From assembly GCA_023227685.1 (NCBI GenBank), contig JALNVG010000033.1:1-17043 (forward strand): DNA of 17,043 nucleotides, written 5' to 3'. The notes under the pieces are model-generated. The model did no database searches and had not been told where the DNA came from. It saw nothing but the letters and a program-made list of their open reading frames with translations. Shown here one piece after another: positions 8,257 through 16,815 of this stretch. Numbering within the stretch: position 1 is the stretch's first letter; each line of letters begins with the position of its first letter. The translations under genes and the position numbers were made by a program. This stretch comes from Bacteroidaceae bacterium (GTDB lineage Bacteria; Bacteroidota; Bacteroidia; Bacteroidales; Bacteroidaceae).

Positions 8257-8829
8257 ATGAGAAAAATAGGTATATTGATGGAAAGCGATTTTTATGAAAA
8301 TGAGATCTATTATTATCAATTCAGATTTGCTGAAGAAGGGTATGAGGTTCATTTCCTTACTCGATTATGGGGTAATAAGAGTATTACTTTTCTCGGGCAT
8401 GAATTGAAAGCTCCATTTTATTGCGATGAGAGTTTTGAAGGGATGAGCGATAAAGAACTTGATTCTTATTCGGCAATTATTGTACCGGCCGGAATGGTAG
8501 CCGATCGTTTGCGTTATACCGAAGATATAAATAAAATTCCACCAGCTTCGGCTTTTATGAAACGTACCTTTCAACATAAGGGTATTATCAAAGGCATTAT
8601 ATGTCATGGACTTTGGGTCATGGCTCCGGTATCTGAAGTTGTTAAGGGTAGAAAAATGACGGTACATAACAATCTTTTGGGAGATGCTAAAAATTACGGT
8701 GTAGACTATGTAGATAAAGATTGTGTAGTTGATTGTGATTTGGTTTCAGCACGTACCGGGGCACATTGTTACCTTATGGCACAAGAAATTATAAAACAGA
8801 TAAATCAACAGAGTCAATTATGGTATTAA
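8257..8829 (+). CDS. DJ-1/PfpI family protein (class I glutamine amidotransferase-like)
   Basis: This 190-residue cytoplasmic protein has the DJ-1/PfpI flavodoxin-like fold: an opening strand KIGILMESDF, the central YSAIIVPAGM, and the nucleophile elbow GIICHGLWVMAP with Cys116-His117. The acidic residue that pairs with the cysteine in the family (Glu in PfpI) seems to align with D11, although E14 and E16 are close. The family covers glyoxalases and deglycases, chaperones and peptidases, so the reaction cannot be named. A link to reactive sugar by-products would suit the neighbouring glycan enzymes, but that is inference. As I recall, the Synechocystis icfG cluster also holds a PfpI-like gene, which would support a real functional tie. 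It is the last gene before the widest gap in the run (80 bases). Confidence 0.9.
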   Translation: MRKIGILMESDFYENEIYYYQFRFAEEGYEVHFLTRLWGNKSITFLGHELKAPFYCDESFEGMSDKELDSYSAIIVPAGMVADRLRYTEDINKIPPASAFMKRTFQHKGIIKGIICHGLWVMAPVSEVVKGRKMTVHNNLLGDAKNYGVDYVDKDCVVDCDLVSARTGAHCYLMAQEIIKQINQQSQLWY

Positions 8830-8909
8830 AAATAATATAGAAATTTATGTTAGTTTACCTGATATGACTTTTTGATATTTTATTTTCTCTTATTATCTGA
8901 AAAATAAGA

Positions 8910-10439
8910 ATGAAACGTACGATACTTATATTTATATTAACAGCTATTATTTGTTTGCTGTGTTTCTCTTTTTATAAAAGAGAAGAAACATTGAAAGCAT
9001 CTTTAGCTCAAAAGAACCAGTTGCTGATTCATGCGGCCGATAAAGAGAAGGAGGCTGTCATCGTACGTCGAGTCAGTAGTCAGATGGAAGAGATTACATA
9101 TCAGCAGATGGTTACTTCCGATAAACGTCGGCAATATGCCGAGCAGCAAAGGGCTGTTGCCGAAACCATGCGTACGCAGGCAGAAGTGCAACGGGGAAAA
9201 GCTGAAAATGCTACAAATGAAGCACTTAAGGCTTTCAAGGAAATGCAATTGGAGAGGCAAGTGGCTATCAAAAGACAGCGTGAGGCTGAGTTAGCAAAGA
9301 GGCAAACGGATACGCTTTCTATAGCCGCTCTTTCACGCTCTTTAATGGTTGCTACCGATATTTCATCAATGAATCTGGAATTAAGAGAATTGTTGACATA
9401 TGCAGCTGGTGAATTTATGAAAGAGTGTGGAGAAAGTTATTATAAATCTTATTTTTATGATCGGTTGTACAATATGTCTTCTTTGCAACATGATGATAGA
9501 TTCATGGAAGGTGGTATTATAAAGTTAATAGAAATGCCAGATCACCGGATATTGGCTATTTCTAATTTCGGTGAAGTTGGTACTTTCAAGCTAAAAAGTT
9601 TTAACATCACATCAAAAAATATTCTTTTTTCAGATCCAACTTATTATTTTAATTCAGCCTGTTATGATTCGACGGATCATCTTATTTATGTTATTGATAA
9701 CTTTGGTTCTTTATTAGTCGTCCCTGAATCTTGTAATACTAAGGCAGATAAATTAATGCGTATAACCAAATTATCGATTAACAAAATTATTGATATTGCC
9801 TATTTAAACAGGCAACTTTATCTGCTTACCAAAGAAGGACAATGCTTTTGCTATAATATTGGAAATAAAAGCCTCAAGTGTATAGGGCAATCTCACTTTT
9901 GGACGGCACTTAAACAGGATGATCATCAGATTCTTTTAGGTGACAAGCAAGGTACCGTTTATGGTTGCACATCGGATACAACTTTAAAATTAATTGGGCT
10001 ATCCAATTATAAGTCGGCTATCGTCTGTTTCTATCCCATAAAAGAAAAACTGATTGTAGGTTATGCCGATGGCTCAGTTCAATTGTTAGGAAGTGGTTTC
10101 TATTATCCGCATAGGGCTGCCATTATTGGTATTGCTGCTAATCATCAGTTGTTAGTATCTATGGGCTATGAATCACATCTTCACATTCAATTATTAGAAA
10201 ACCCAGAGAATGATGTTTCTCGTCATGTTTTCAGTTCACGTATCTTGTCTCTTTTGTTATTAAACAATAATAAAGAACTTATTCTTGCGGATGAACATGG
10301 TCGTGTTTATGCGTCCTGTCTTTCTCCTGAAATAATGATACCGGAACTTCGCCGTCATTTAACACGGAATTTGACGCATGAAGAGTGGAATAAATATATT
10401 GGTAGACAAATGAATTATCGGACTTTCATTGATAAGTAA
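8910..10439 (+). CDS. Membrane-anchored coiled-coil protein with C-terminal beta-propeller-like domain
   Basis: This is a 509-residue protein of unknown function. Residues 3-22 (ILIFILTAIICLLCF) form a signal anchor after a short basic start. Residues about 26-135 are a long charged coiled coil with the repetitive AEQQRAVAETMRTQAEVQRGKAEN pattern (Ala, Glu, Gln, Arg). Residues 136-192 continue as helices (LSRSLMVATDISSMNLELRE). From about 195 to 485 come repeated four-strand-like units (RILAISNFGEVGTF, LIYVIDNFGSLLVV, ILLGDKQGTVYG, LIVGYADGSVQLLG, LILADEHGRVYA) that read as a degenerate WD40-like propeller. The coiled coil followed by this helical pair and a propeller matches the layout downstream of NTPase domains in WD40-linked STAND proteins, but here there is no NTPase, only the membrane anchor. 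The propeller is expected outside the cytoplasm. The next gene, another propeller sensor, begins 7 bases after, so a joint role in sensing is plausible. Confidence 0.8.
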   Translation: MKRTILIFILTAIICLLCFSFYKREETLKASLAQKNQLLIHAADKEKEAVIVRRVSSQMEEITYQQMVTSDKRRQYAEQQRAVAETMRTQAEVQRGKAENATNEALKAFKEMQLERQVAIKRQREAELAKRQTDTLSIAALSRSLMVATDISSMNLELRELLTYAAGEFMKECGESYYKSYFYDRLYNMSSLQHDDRFMEGGIIKLIEMPDHRILAISNFGEVGTFKLKSFNITSKNILFSDPTYYFNSACYDSTDHLIYVIDNFGSLLVVPESCNTKADKLMRITKLSINKIIDIAYLNRQLYLLTKEGQCFCYNIGNKSLKCIGQSHFWTALKQDDHQILLGDKQGTVYGCTSDTTLKLIGLSNYKSAIVCFYPIKEKLIVGYADGSVQLLGSGFYYPHRAAIIGIAANHQLLVSMGYESHLHIQLLENPENDVSRHVFSSRILSLLLLNNNKELILADEHGRVYASCLSPEIMIPELRRHLTRNLTHEEWNKYIGRQMNYRTFIDK

Positions 10440-10446
10440 ATATGAT

Positions 10447-13400
10447 ATGGGACGAAAAAATATAGATCAATCTCGTTTAGTTTACTTAATCTTGGTACTA
10501 ATATTTTGTAGTACTGTTTCGCCATGCCTTTCTGCAGGGATACAAGGGTTGCCTTTTTTTAAGAATTTTAATACTGAGGATTATCATGCACATAATAGGA
10601 ATACCGATGTTGTATGCGATGATTATGGCCAAACTTTTTTTGCCAATTTTGAAGGAGTGCTTATTTTTAATGGTGTTACGTGGACGATACTCCGCTCTCC
10701 CGGTTTTTCGCGTATAACATGTTTGTATCGTGATAATGTTGGAACTATTTGGTTTGGTGGATATAATGTAGCAGGAAAGATTGTTGTTAATCATTTTGGG
10801 GATTTTAAACTTCATTGTTTAATATCCGACAATAATCAAAAGCTTGAAAAAGATGTTCTGCATTCGGTTGTAAAGAAATCCTCTTCTCATGATTCCGATG
10901 AAAGTATAGGAGAAATATTGTCTATTACCAAAGATATGGGTAATATTTGTTTTCATACTTTACATTCAGATATTTATGTGGAGAAGGGGGAAAAATTACA
11001 TTATGTAAAAGTCAATAACGAAAACCTTCAAAATAGAATTTTTTCTAATGTCTTAAAAAATACGGATATTGTCAATCAGGTTCTGCTCTTAGGTAACGGT
11101 GAAAAGGTTGTTGCAACAGCAAATCGTGGTTTGGTTTTTGTTGATGCCGATGATCAGGAATTGTCTTTTCTTTCAGAAAAGAATGGTCTTTGCAGCAATT
11201 GTGTTAATGCAATAGCGGTAAATAAGAAAGGCTGTATTTGGGGAGCTACTAATGCTGGCGTTTTTCAAGTTAGAAAACCTTCGTTTTACAGTAGATATAC
11301 CAGTAATGAAGGTTTGAAGGGCGAAGTTTTGTCTATGATCAGATATCAAAAAAAATTATATGTGGGTACTTATCAAGGTATATTTTTGTTTAATGTCAAT
11401 GCACAACAATTCATGCAACTTCCGCATATTTCTCAAGCTTGTTGGATGTTTAAGGTTGGTCCTTCCGGTCGACTTTATGCAGCTACAAATGACGGACTTT
11501 ATCTAATAAATGGTACCAAATCTGATATGCTAATTGATAATACCGTTTTTAGTGTAGCCTTTTCTCTTCATAATAAGGATATTTATGTTGGTATGCTTGA
11601 TGGTGTCTATAGCTTTAAAGCGGATAATCCTAAGAAAATGACACAATTTGCCAATATTGACAAGGTAACAAATATCATTGTTGACAAACAAGGTACAATT
11701 TGGATGCAGACGATCTTCGGTGAAATTTATAAGAAAGTTTCTTCTTCCGATATCTTTCATTTGGTGGGTAAAAAAGATGGTTTTGCCAGTAATTCAGGTA
11801 ACCAGATTAGGCAAATCGGTCAACAAATTTTTCTTATCACCATGAAAAATAATTATATATGGAACGAAAAGACAAAGACTTTTCAATCTTATATGATAAA
11901 GCGTCAAGAAGACGGTAGTGATATTTGGCCCAGTGTGATTGTGCCTGAGATCGGAGAAAAGGGTTTTTGGGTAACTGATGAAATGGGGCATCATGTACAG
12001 CTGGTCAAAAGAGGGAAACCCAAAACGGCCACAAATGAGGCATTGCATGCTCTGGCTGAACAAAACATACGTATAGTTTATCAAGAAACAAGAAATTTGG
12101 TCTGGTTTGGCGGCGATTTTGGCTTATATCAGATTGATTTGCATGCTTTGGACGAAATATGGATTAATAAACCTAAAATTTATATTCGTTACATTTCCGT
12201 AGATAATGATTCAATTCATTATGGGGGCAATCGATTGAATAAGGAATCTATGGAGGCAAAAAGGTTTAAGAGTGTTGTTTCATTTAAACCTGGAGTCAAA
12301 GAAATTACTTTTCAGTATTCTGCAGATACATATCAATCAAATGCAGCTATCTATCATATTCATTTGGAAGGGTATCAAGATGATTGGAAGAGTACGACAG
12401 AGATGACTCAGGTTTATTATAATCTCCGTCCGGGACATTATTGTTTTCAAGTTTATGTGTCGGATGTATATAACCACAAGAGCAGTATTAAAGAATTTTC
12501 TTTTGACATTCTTACGCCTTATTATTTGAGATGGTATAGTATATTATGCTATATTATATTTCTTGGTCTTCTTGTTGTTGTTTTTATTGGGCGTAGAACC
12601 TACAAGCTACGTAAAAAAAACGAACTATTGGAGAAGGTGGTGAAAGATCGTACAGAGTTATTACGTCTTCAGAATCAACAGATTGTTCAACAATCCAAGA
12701 AATTGGAGAATACTCTTGCTGATTTACATAATGCTCAAGATTCGTTGGTGCATAATGAGAAGTTGGCAGCTGTTGGTGTACTAACCAAAGGGCTGATTGA
12801 CCGTATTCAGAATCCATTGAATTATGTAAATAATTTTGCGCACCTGACTTTGGCTCTTATCAATGATTTGAAAAATGATTTGGTAGAAGAAAAGGAGCAT
12901 ATGGGTGAAAATAATTATAACGATTCACAAGATATTCTTGACATGATGATTGAGAATCTCTCAAAAATAGAGATTCACGGAAGTAGTACATCAAGAATTC
13001 TTAAATCTATGGAAGAAGTTATTAAAGATAATAAGAGTGGAAATCTGCTGAAAATGGATATAACGCAGTTACTTAATAAGGACGTTGAGGTGGTAGGTAA
13101 ATATTATGAGAAAGAAATTGCTGCTTATCATATTGAAATAGACAGTCAGTTGCCTAACTATCCGATTACTATTTTAGGAAATGCCGAGCAGTTGAGTAAG
13201 ACTATGATGAGCGTCATAAACAATAGTATGTATGCGATTATTAAAAAATACAAAAAAACTCAATATAACCCTATGCTTATAGTAAAAGTTGTAAAGGATG
13301 AAAAAAACGTAGTGATAAAAATTCGTGATAACGGTATTGGTATTGAGACTAACATACTTAAGCATTTATACGATCCGTTTTTTACAACTAAGACCACAGC

Positions 13401-13545
13401 AGAAGCCTCCGGCATAGGTTTATACTTAAGTAAAGAGATTATTTTAAATCATCACGGAACTATTGATATACAATCAGAACAAGGGGTGTATGCAGAGACT
13501 ACGATTGTGTTGCCTTTGTTTATATCAGAGAGCAAAAATAATTAA
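10447..13545 (+). CDS. Two-component-type sensor: periplasmic propeller and Y_Y_Y domain with kinase-like C-terminus lacking phosphoacceptor His
   Basis: The ATG at 10447 gives 1032 residues and a clean signal peptide (YLILVLIFCSTVSPCLSA, cut near residue 30); a TTG at 10429 would add six residues and overlap the previous gene. About residues 35-600 hold reg_prop-type repeats (GTIWFGG, GCIWGAT, GRLYAATNDGLYLI, LVWFGGDFGLYQI), followed by a Y_Y_Y domain (about 610-690; IHLEGYQDDW, YNLRPGHYCFQVYV). One membrane span lies at about 698-718, then a coiled coil (to ~770), a DHp-like region and an HATPase domain. The H-box reads LAAVGVLTKGLIDRIQNPLN: where active kinases have AHE this has IDR (D785-R786, codons GAC CGT), so the phosphoacceptor His is missing. 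The ATPase motifs look complete: N-box VINNSMYAI (N925/N926), RDNGIGI (D961), DPFFTT and SGIGLYLS. It may act through the His-bearing kinase encoded 13 bases downstream. Unlike classical hybrid systems in this phylum, there is no attached receiver or DNA-binding domain. Confidence 0.9.
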   Translation: MGRKNIDQSRLVYLILVLIFCSTVSPCLSAGIQGLPFFKNFNTEDYHAHNRNTDVVCDDYGQTFFANFEGVLIFNGVTWTILRSPGFSRITCLYRDNVGTIWFGGYNVAGKIVVNHFGDFKLHCLISDNNQKLEKDVLHSVVKKSSSHDSDESIGEILSITKDMGNICFHTLHSDIYVEKGEKLHYVKVNNENLQNRIFSNVLKNTDIVNQVLLLGNGEKVVATANRGLVFVDADDQELSFLSEKNGLCSNCVNAIAVNKKGCIWGATNAGVFQVRKPSFYSRYTSNEGLKGEVLSMIRYQKKLYVGTYQGIFLFNVNAQQFMQLPHISQACWMFKVGPSGRLYAATNDGLYLINGTKSDMLIDNTVFSVAFSLHNKDIYVGMLDGVYSFKADNPKKMTQFANIDKVTNIIVDKQGTIWMQTIFGEIYKKVSSSDIFHLVGKKDGFASNSGNQIRQIGQQIFLITMKNNYIWNEKTKTFQSYMIKRQEDGSDIWPSVIVPEIGEKGFWVTDEMGHHVQLVKRGKPKTATNEALHALAEQNIRIVYQETRNLVWFGGDFGLYQIDLHALDEIWINKPKIYIRYISVDNDSIHYGGNRLNKESMEAKRFKSVVSFKPGVKEITFQYSADTYQSNAAIYHIHLEGYQDDWKSTTEMTQVYYNLRPGHYCFQVYVSDVYNHKSSIKEFSFDILTPYYLRWYSILCYIIFLGLLVVVFIGRRTYKLRKKNELLEKVVKDRTELLRLQNQQIVQQSKKLENTLADLHNAQDSLVHNEKLAAVGVLTKGLIDRIQNPLNYVNNFAHLTLALINDLKNDLVEEKEHMGENNYNDSQDILDMMIENLSKIEIHGSSTSRILKSMEEVIKDNKSGNLLKMDITQLLNKDVEVVGKYYEKEIAAYHIEIDSQLPNYPITILGNAEQLSKTMMSVINNSMYAIIKKYKKTQYNPMLIVKVVKDEKNVVIKIRDNGIGIETNILKHLYDPFFTTKTTAEASGIGLYLSKEIILNHHGTIDIQSEQGVYAETTIVLPLFISESKNN

Positions 13546-13558
13546 AACGATTAGCAAA

Positions 13559-14419
13559 ATGGAGAATTCAACAATTACTAACGAAGAATTGCAAGCTAAG
13601 GTTAAAAACCTGGAAACTCAATTAAAAAAACAAGAAAAAATGGCCTCATTGGGGATGCTTAGTGCCGGTATAGCACATGAATTACAGAATCCGCTTAATT
13701 TTGTAATCAACTTTAGTAAGATAAGCATTCAACTTATTGCTGATTTACAAGATGCTATTGATAATTTGAGAGTCTCTATTTCAGCTGAGGAAGCTAGTGA
13801 CATAAAAGAAATGATGGGAGATATCCACGAAAACATGAATAAAATTATTGAAAATGGTAATAGAGCAACAAGTATCATACGGGGCATCCTTTTATCTTCT
13901 CGTGGTAAAGAGGATGAATTTATCCCAACGGACATTTCGATGCTGGTACATGAGTATGTATGGTTGTCTTATCATGCTATGCGTGCAAATTATAAGAATT
14001 TTAATATTGCTGTTCAAGAGAATTATGAAAAAGAATTGCCCAAGGCGGATGTTGTACCTCAAGATTTCAGCCGGGCAGTACTTAATATTGTAAATAATGC
14101 CTGTTATGCTGTATGGAAACGTATTCAAGGAACCCATGATACCGGATATAAACCATCCGTTGCGATTAATTTATGCCAAAAAGGTGATAATCTTGTCTTG
14201 TCTATACGCGACAATGGTATTGGGATGAGTGAAGAAGTAAAAAATAAGATATATGATAATTTTTTTACGACAAAACCTGTTGGACAAGGTACCGGGTTGG
14301 GCATGGGTATTGTGAAACAAATCATTGTTGATAAGCATAAAGGTAAAATAGAAGTGGAGTCTGTGGAAGGTGATCATACGATATTTATACTGACTTTTCC
14401 TTTTAAGACGCAAAAATAA
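13559..14419 (+). CDS. Soluble histidine kinase (HisKA-HATPase), no sensor domain
   Basis: The ATG at 13559 gives 286 residues. The frame is open back to 13463, but that would overlap the upstream gene by 83 bases and add a non-conserved, Cys-rich stretch, so the later start is preferred. Residues 1-28 are a short coiled coil. The DHp helix carries an intact H-box, MASLGMLSAGIAHELQNPLN, with H40 as phosphoacceptor. The ATPase domain has N-box LNIVNNACYAV (N179/N180), IRDNGIGM (D218), NFFTTKP, and the glycine-rich GQGTGLGMGI. There is no membrane span or recognisable input domain. The C-terminal two thirds resemble the kinase region of the upstream sensor (QNPLN, VNN, RDNGIG, FFTTK), so the two genes look like relatives, one with sensor and no His, one with His and no sensor. 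Its likely phosphate acceptor is D58 of the receiver-PP2C protein encoded at 2003, the only receiver in the window (inference). Confidence 0.93.
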   Translation: MENSTITNEELQAKVKNLETQLKKQEKMASLGMLSAGIAHELQNPLNFVINFSKISIQLIADLQDAIDNLRVSISAEEASDIKEMMGDIHENMNKIIENGNRATSIIRGILLSSRGKEDEFIPTDISMLVHEYVWLSYHAMRANYKNFNIAVQENYEKELPKADVVPQDFSRAVLNIVNNACYAVWKRIQGTHDTGYKPSVAINLCQKGDNLVLSIRDNGIGMSEEVKNKIYDNFFTTKPVGQGTGLGMGIVKQIIVDKHKGKIEVESVEGDHTIFILTFPFKTQK

Positions 14420-14445
14420 ATATTCTGCTAAAAATCGAGATTAAT

Positions 14446-16815
14446 ATGTGTAAGAGATTTGGTTTTATAAGTGCCCTTTCATTGATTTTTTTTCTCGTTT
14501 TTATGGTTTGTTCCACATATAAAACATGTGCACAGTCCAATAATGCACTTTATAGTTTTAATCAAGCTAAGCAAAGCTATGATAATGGACTTTTTAATAA
14601 GACTATTCAGCTGTTGACTGCTAATATGAAATATTATATCGGATCTACGAAAACAGAAGCATTGCGATTGCAGGCACTTTCATATTTGTATCTTGATGAT
14701 TATACGAATGCTGAAGCCTCAGTAATAACCTTGTTGCAAAACCGACCTGATTATACGATAGCTTTGGATGATCCGGCACGCTTTGCTGAGATGATTATGA
14801 AAAACAGAAATGGGGAGATTCAGGTGATTACAGCTTCACAACAATCTGAAACGGTAAACGAAGTTCCTGTGCCGGTTACGGTTATCACGCAAAATATGAT
14901 TAAAGCTTCTTCTGCCCGGACTTTACAGGATGTGTTGATTACTTATGTTCCAAGTATGACAAAAATTGAGAGCGAGGTGGTAGATAATGTATCCATGCGT
15001 GGAATTTATGGCAACGATCAACATTCTATATTGATTATGCGCGATGGACAACGTTATAATAGTTATTATACAAATGCCATGTCTTTGGGGCCGGGTATTA
15101 GTTTGGCTAATATTAAGCAGATAGAGGTTTTGCGTGGTCCAGCCTCTTCATTGTATGGCAATGTGGCTCTGACAGCTGTTGTAAATGTGATTACGAAGGA
15201 CGGCAATGACGTAAATGGTTTGCAAGCAGAAGAAAGTGTAGGGAATAAAGGTCAGCTAGCCACAGATATTTTATTTGGTAAGCGTATTTTGGATTTTAAT
15301 ATTCTGGCGTGGTTTTCTATGTATCATTCTGATGGTGAACAAGTAGCAAATCATGAAGAAAATTATTATAAGATTTCTCCTTTTCATGAAGATGGGAAAA
15401 TATATGTCGGAGGGTATAAAGATAATCCGACCCATGATTTAGGGCTTAAATTAGAATATAAAAATTGGAGGTTGGATTTTGCACAGCTATTCCTAAAAAA
15501 AATTCCACCTTACGATTACAATAATATGACCTATACTTATTCGAAGTATGGAAAAATGGACGGCATGAAGTTAGGCTATTCTCAAAGTCCTATTCATGCT
15601 AAAGTATCTTATGGCAAGAAGCTTAAAGATGTCATGCTGAATTTATCCGGTACATTTTGTCGTAACAATGAAAGAGATTATGAGGTATTGGGTGATAGTC
15701 TAAAAGATGAACCAACGGCAATTCATTCGGGATGTGATTATCTTGGTGCAACTGAATATTTGAATTGTATCGGTGAGACTTATGAGTTTGAAGGAAAGAT
15801 GTCTTATGATTATCATTTAGCCTCATCGTTTCATGGAAACATATTGGGTGGCGCTCAATTTTCGTCTTTTCGTGTAAAGAGTTATGCTAATAACAAATAT
15901 TATGGTTATGATTTATTTCAACCGTATGAATTAGATAACTCTGACAGCGAAAAAATGTCTTTAGGTAAAGATAATAGTTCTTCTGTATATTTACAAGTTA
16001 AAAATTATTTTTCAAAGAAGTTGATTTTTAATATAGGAATCCGCTATGACCATAAAGTGCGTAAGGATACAGCTACTGTAAAATCCTTTTCTCCCAGGTT
16101 GGCTTTAATATATCATGATAAGGGATTTACTTATAAATTGTCTTGTTCAAGGGCTTTCGCCGATGATTCCTATAACAGGATAGATGAATCGTATTTAATT
16201 TATGGTGAAGGTCGTAGTCTATTAAAGCCCGAATATTTGAATTCGTATCAATTATCTTTAAAGAAGGAATTTATTAATCCCAAATTGATTCTTGAAGCTA
16301 ATATATATTATAATATAGGCAATAAGCTTTTTAATAACAATAATTATTCTAGTTCCGGTAAAGTCAAATTAATGGGTGTAGAATTGTTCAGCCATTATGA
16401 TATGAGTAGAATATTAATCAATTGGAATCTTACTTGGCAGCATCTTCTTTCTTCTCACAATTATTATGGTTATCATCATCAAATGCAAAACACTCCATCT
16501 TTCGAGAGTAAATTTACATCATGTTATAAAATCTTTGTTCATAAAAGCAGTAGCCTTTGGACTGATTTAAATCTTAAATATAGTTCGATACGGAAAAGTG
16601 TATTGAGCAGCAGTGATGGTCCTGTTGTATTGTCTATTCCAGCTGTTTTTTTATGTGATACATCTCTTGATTATAAATATTATTCATGGGAGGCTTATCT
16701 TACTATTCAAAATATAATGGATAAATCGTATGTGCTTGATGGCATTTACCCTTTACATACTCCGATTCCGCAATTAGGTCGCGTGTGTATGCTATCTTTG
16801 TCTTATAGGTTCTAA
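14446..16815 (+). CDS. TonB-dependent outer-membrane receptor with N-terminal TPR-like domain
   Basis: This 789-residue protein begins with a signal peptide (SALSLIFFLVFMVCS, cut likely after A29 in TCAQ). Residues 31-120 are helical and TPR-like (ALYSFNQAKQSYDNGLFNKT, ALRLQALSYLYLDDYTNAE), ending in ALDDPARFAEMI. They stand where Bacteroidota receptors often have a carboxypeptidase-like domain. Residues about 135-250 are the plug: VPVPVTVITQNMI, TLQDVLITYVPS, SMRGIYG, ILIMRDGQRYN, IEVLRGPASSLYGNVALTAVVNVIT. The rest (about 265-789) is the beta-barrel, ending in the terminal aromatic motif LSLSYRF. The plug-barrel pattern is of the siderophore/vitamin type rather than the long SusC type, and no SusD partner follows. 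The substrate is not evident. It is 26 bases after the soluble kinase, so it is probably co-transcribed with the signalling genes; either it imports something the pathway senses or it acts as a signal-transducing receptor. No clear terminator follows. Confidence 0.93.
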   Translation: MCKRFGFISALSLIFFLVFMVCSTYKTCAQSNNALYSFNQAKQSYDNGLFNKTIQLLTANMKYYIGSTKTEALRLQALSYLYLDDYTNAEASVITLLQNRPDYTIALDDPARFAEMIMKNRNGEIQVITASQQSETVNEVPVPVTVITQNMIKASSARTLQDVLITYVPSMTKIESEVVDNVSMRGIYGNDQHSILIMRDGQRYNSYYTNAMSLGPGISLANIKQIEVLRGPASSLYGNVALTAVVNVITKDGNDVNGLQAEESVGNKGQLATDILFGKRILDFNILAWFSMYHSDGEQVANHEENYYKISPFHEDGKIYVGGYKDNPTHDLGLKLEYKNWRLDFAQLFLKKIPPYDYNNMTYTYSKYGKMDGMKLGYSQSPIHAKVSYGKKLKDVMLNLSGTFCRNNERDYEVLGDSLKDEPTAIHSGCDYLGATEYLNCIGETYEFEGKMSYDYHLASSFHGNILGGAQFSSFRVKSYANNKYYGYDLFQPYELDNSDSEKMSLGKDNSSSVYLQVKNYFSKKLIFNIGIRYDHKVRKDTATVKSFSPRLALIYHDKGFTYKLSCSRAFADDSYNRIDESYLIYGEGRSLLKPEYLNSYQLSLKKEFINPKLILEANIYYNIGNKLFNNNNYSSSGKVKLMGVELFSHYDMSRILINWNLTWQHLLSSHNYYGYHHQMQNTPSFESKFTSCYKIFVHKSSSLWTDLNLKYSSIRKSVLSSSDGPVVLSIPAVFLCDTSLDYKYYSWEAYLTIQNIMDKSYVLDGIYPLHTPIPQLGRVCMLSLSYRF

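Noticed and set aside
8830..8909. Promoter before the coiled-coil/propeller gene
   Set aside because: TTTG is present near 8872 but no TAnnTTTG element stands at suitable spacing; A/T-rich near-matches are expected by chance.
10429..10431. TTG start for the large sensor, overlapping the previous gene
   Set aside because: The in-frame ATG at 10447 avoids the overlap and gives a normal signal peptide start.
13463..13558. N-terminal extension of the soluble histidine kinase
   Set aside because: It would overlap the upstream sensor by 83 bases and adds a non-conserved stretch; the ATG at 13559 fits the operon spacing.
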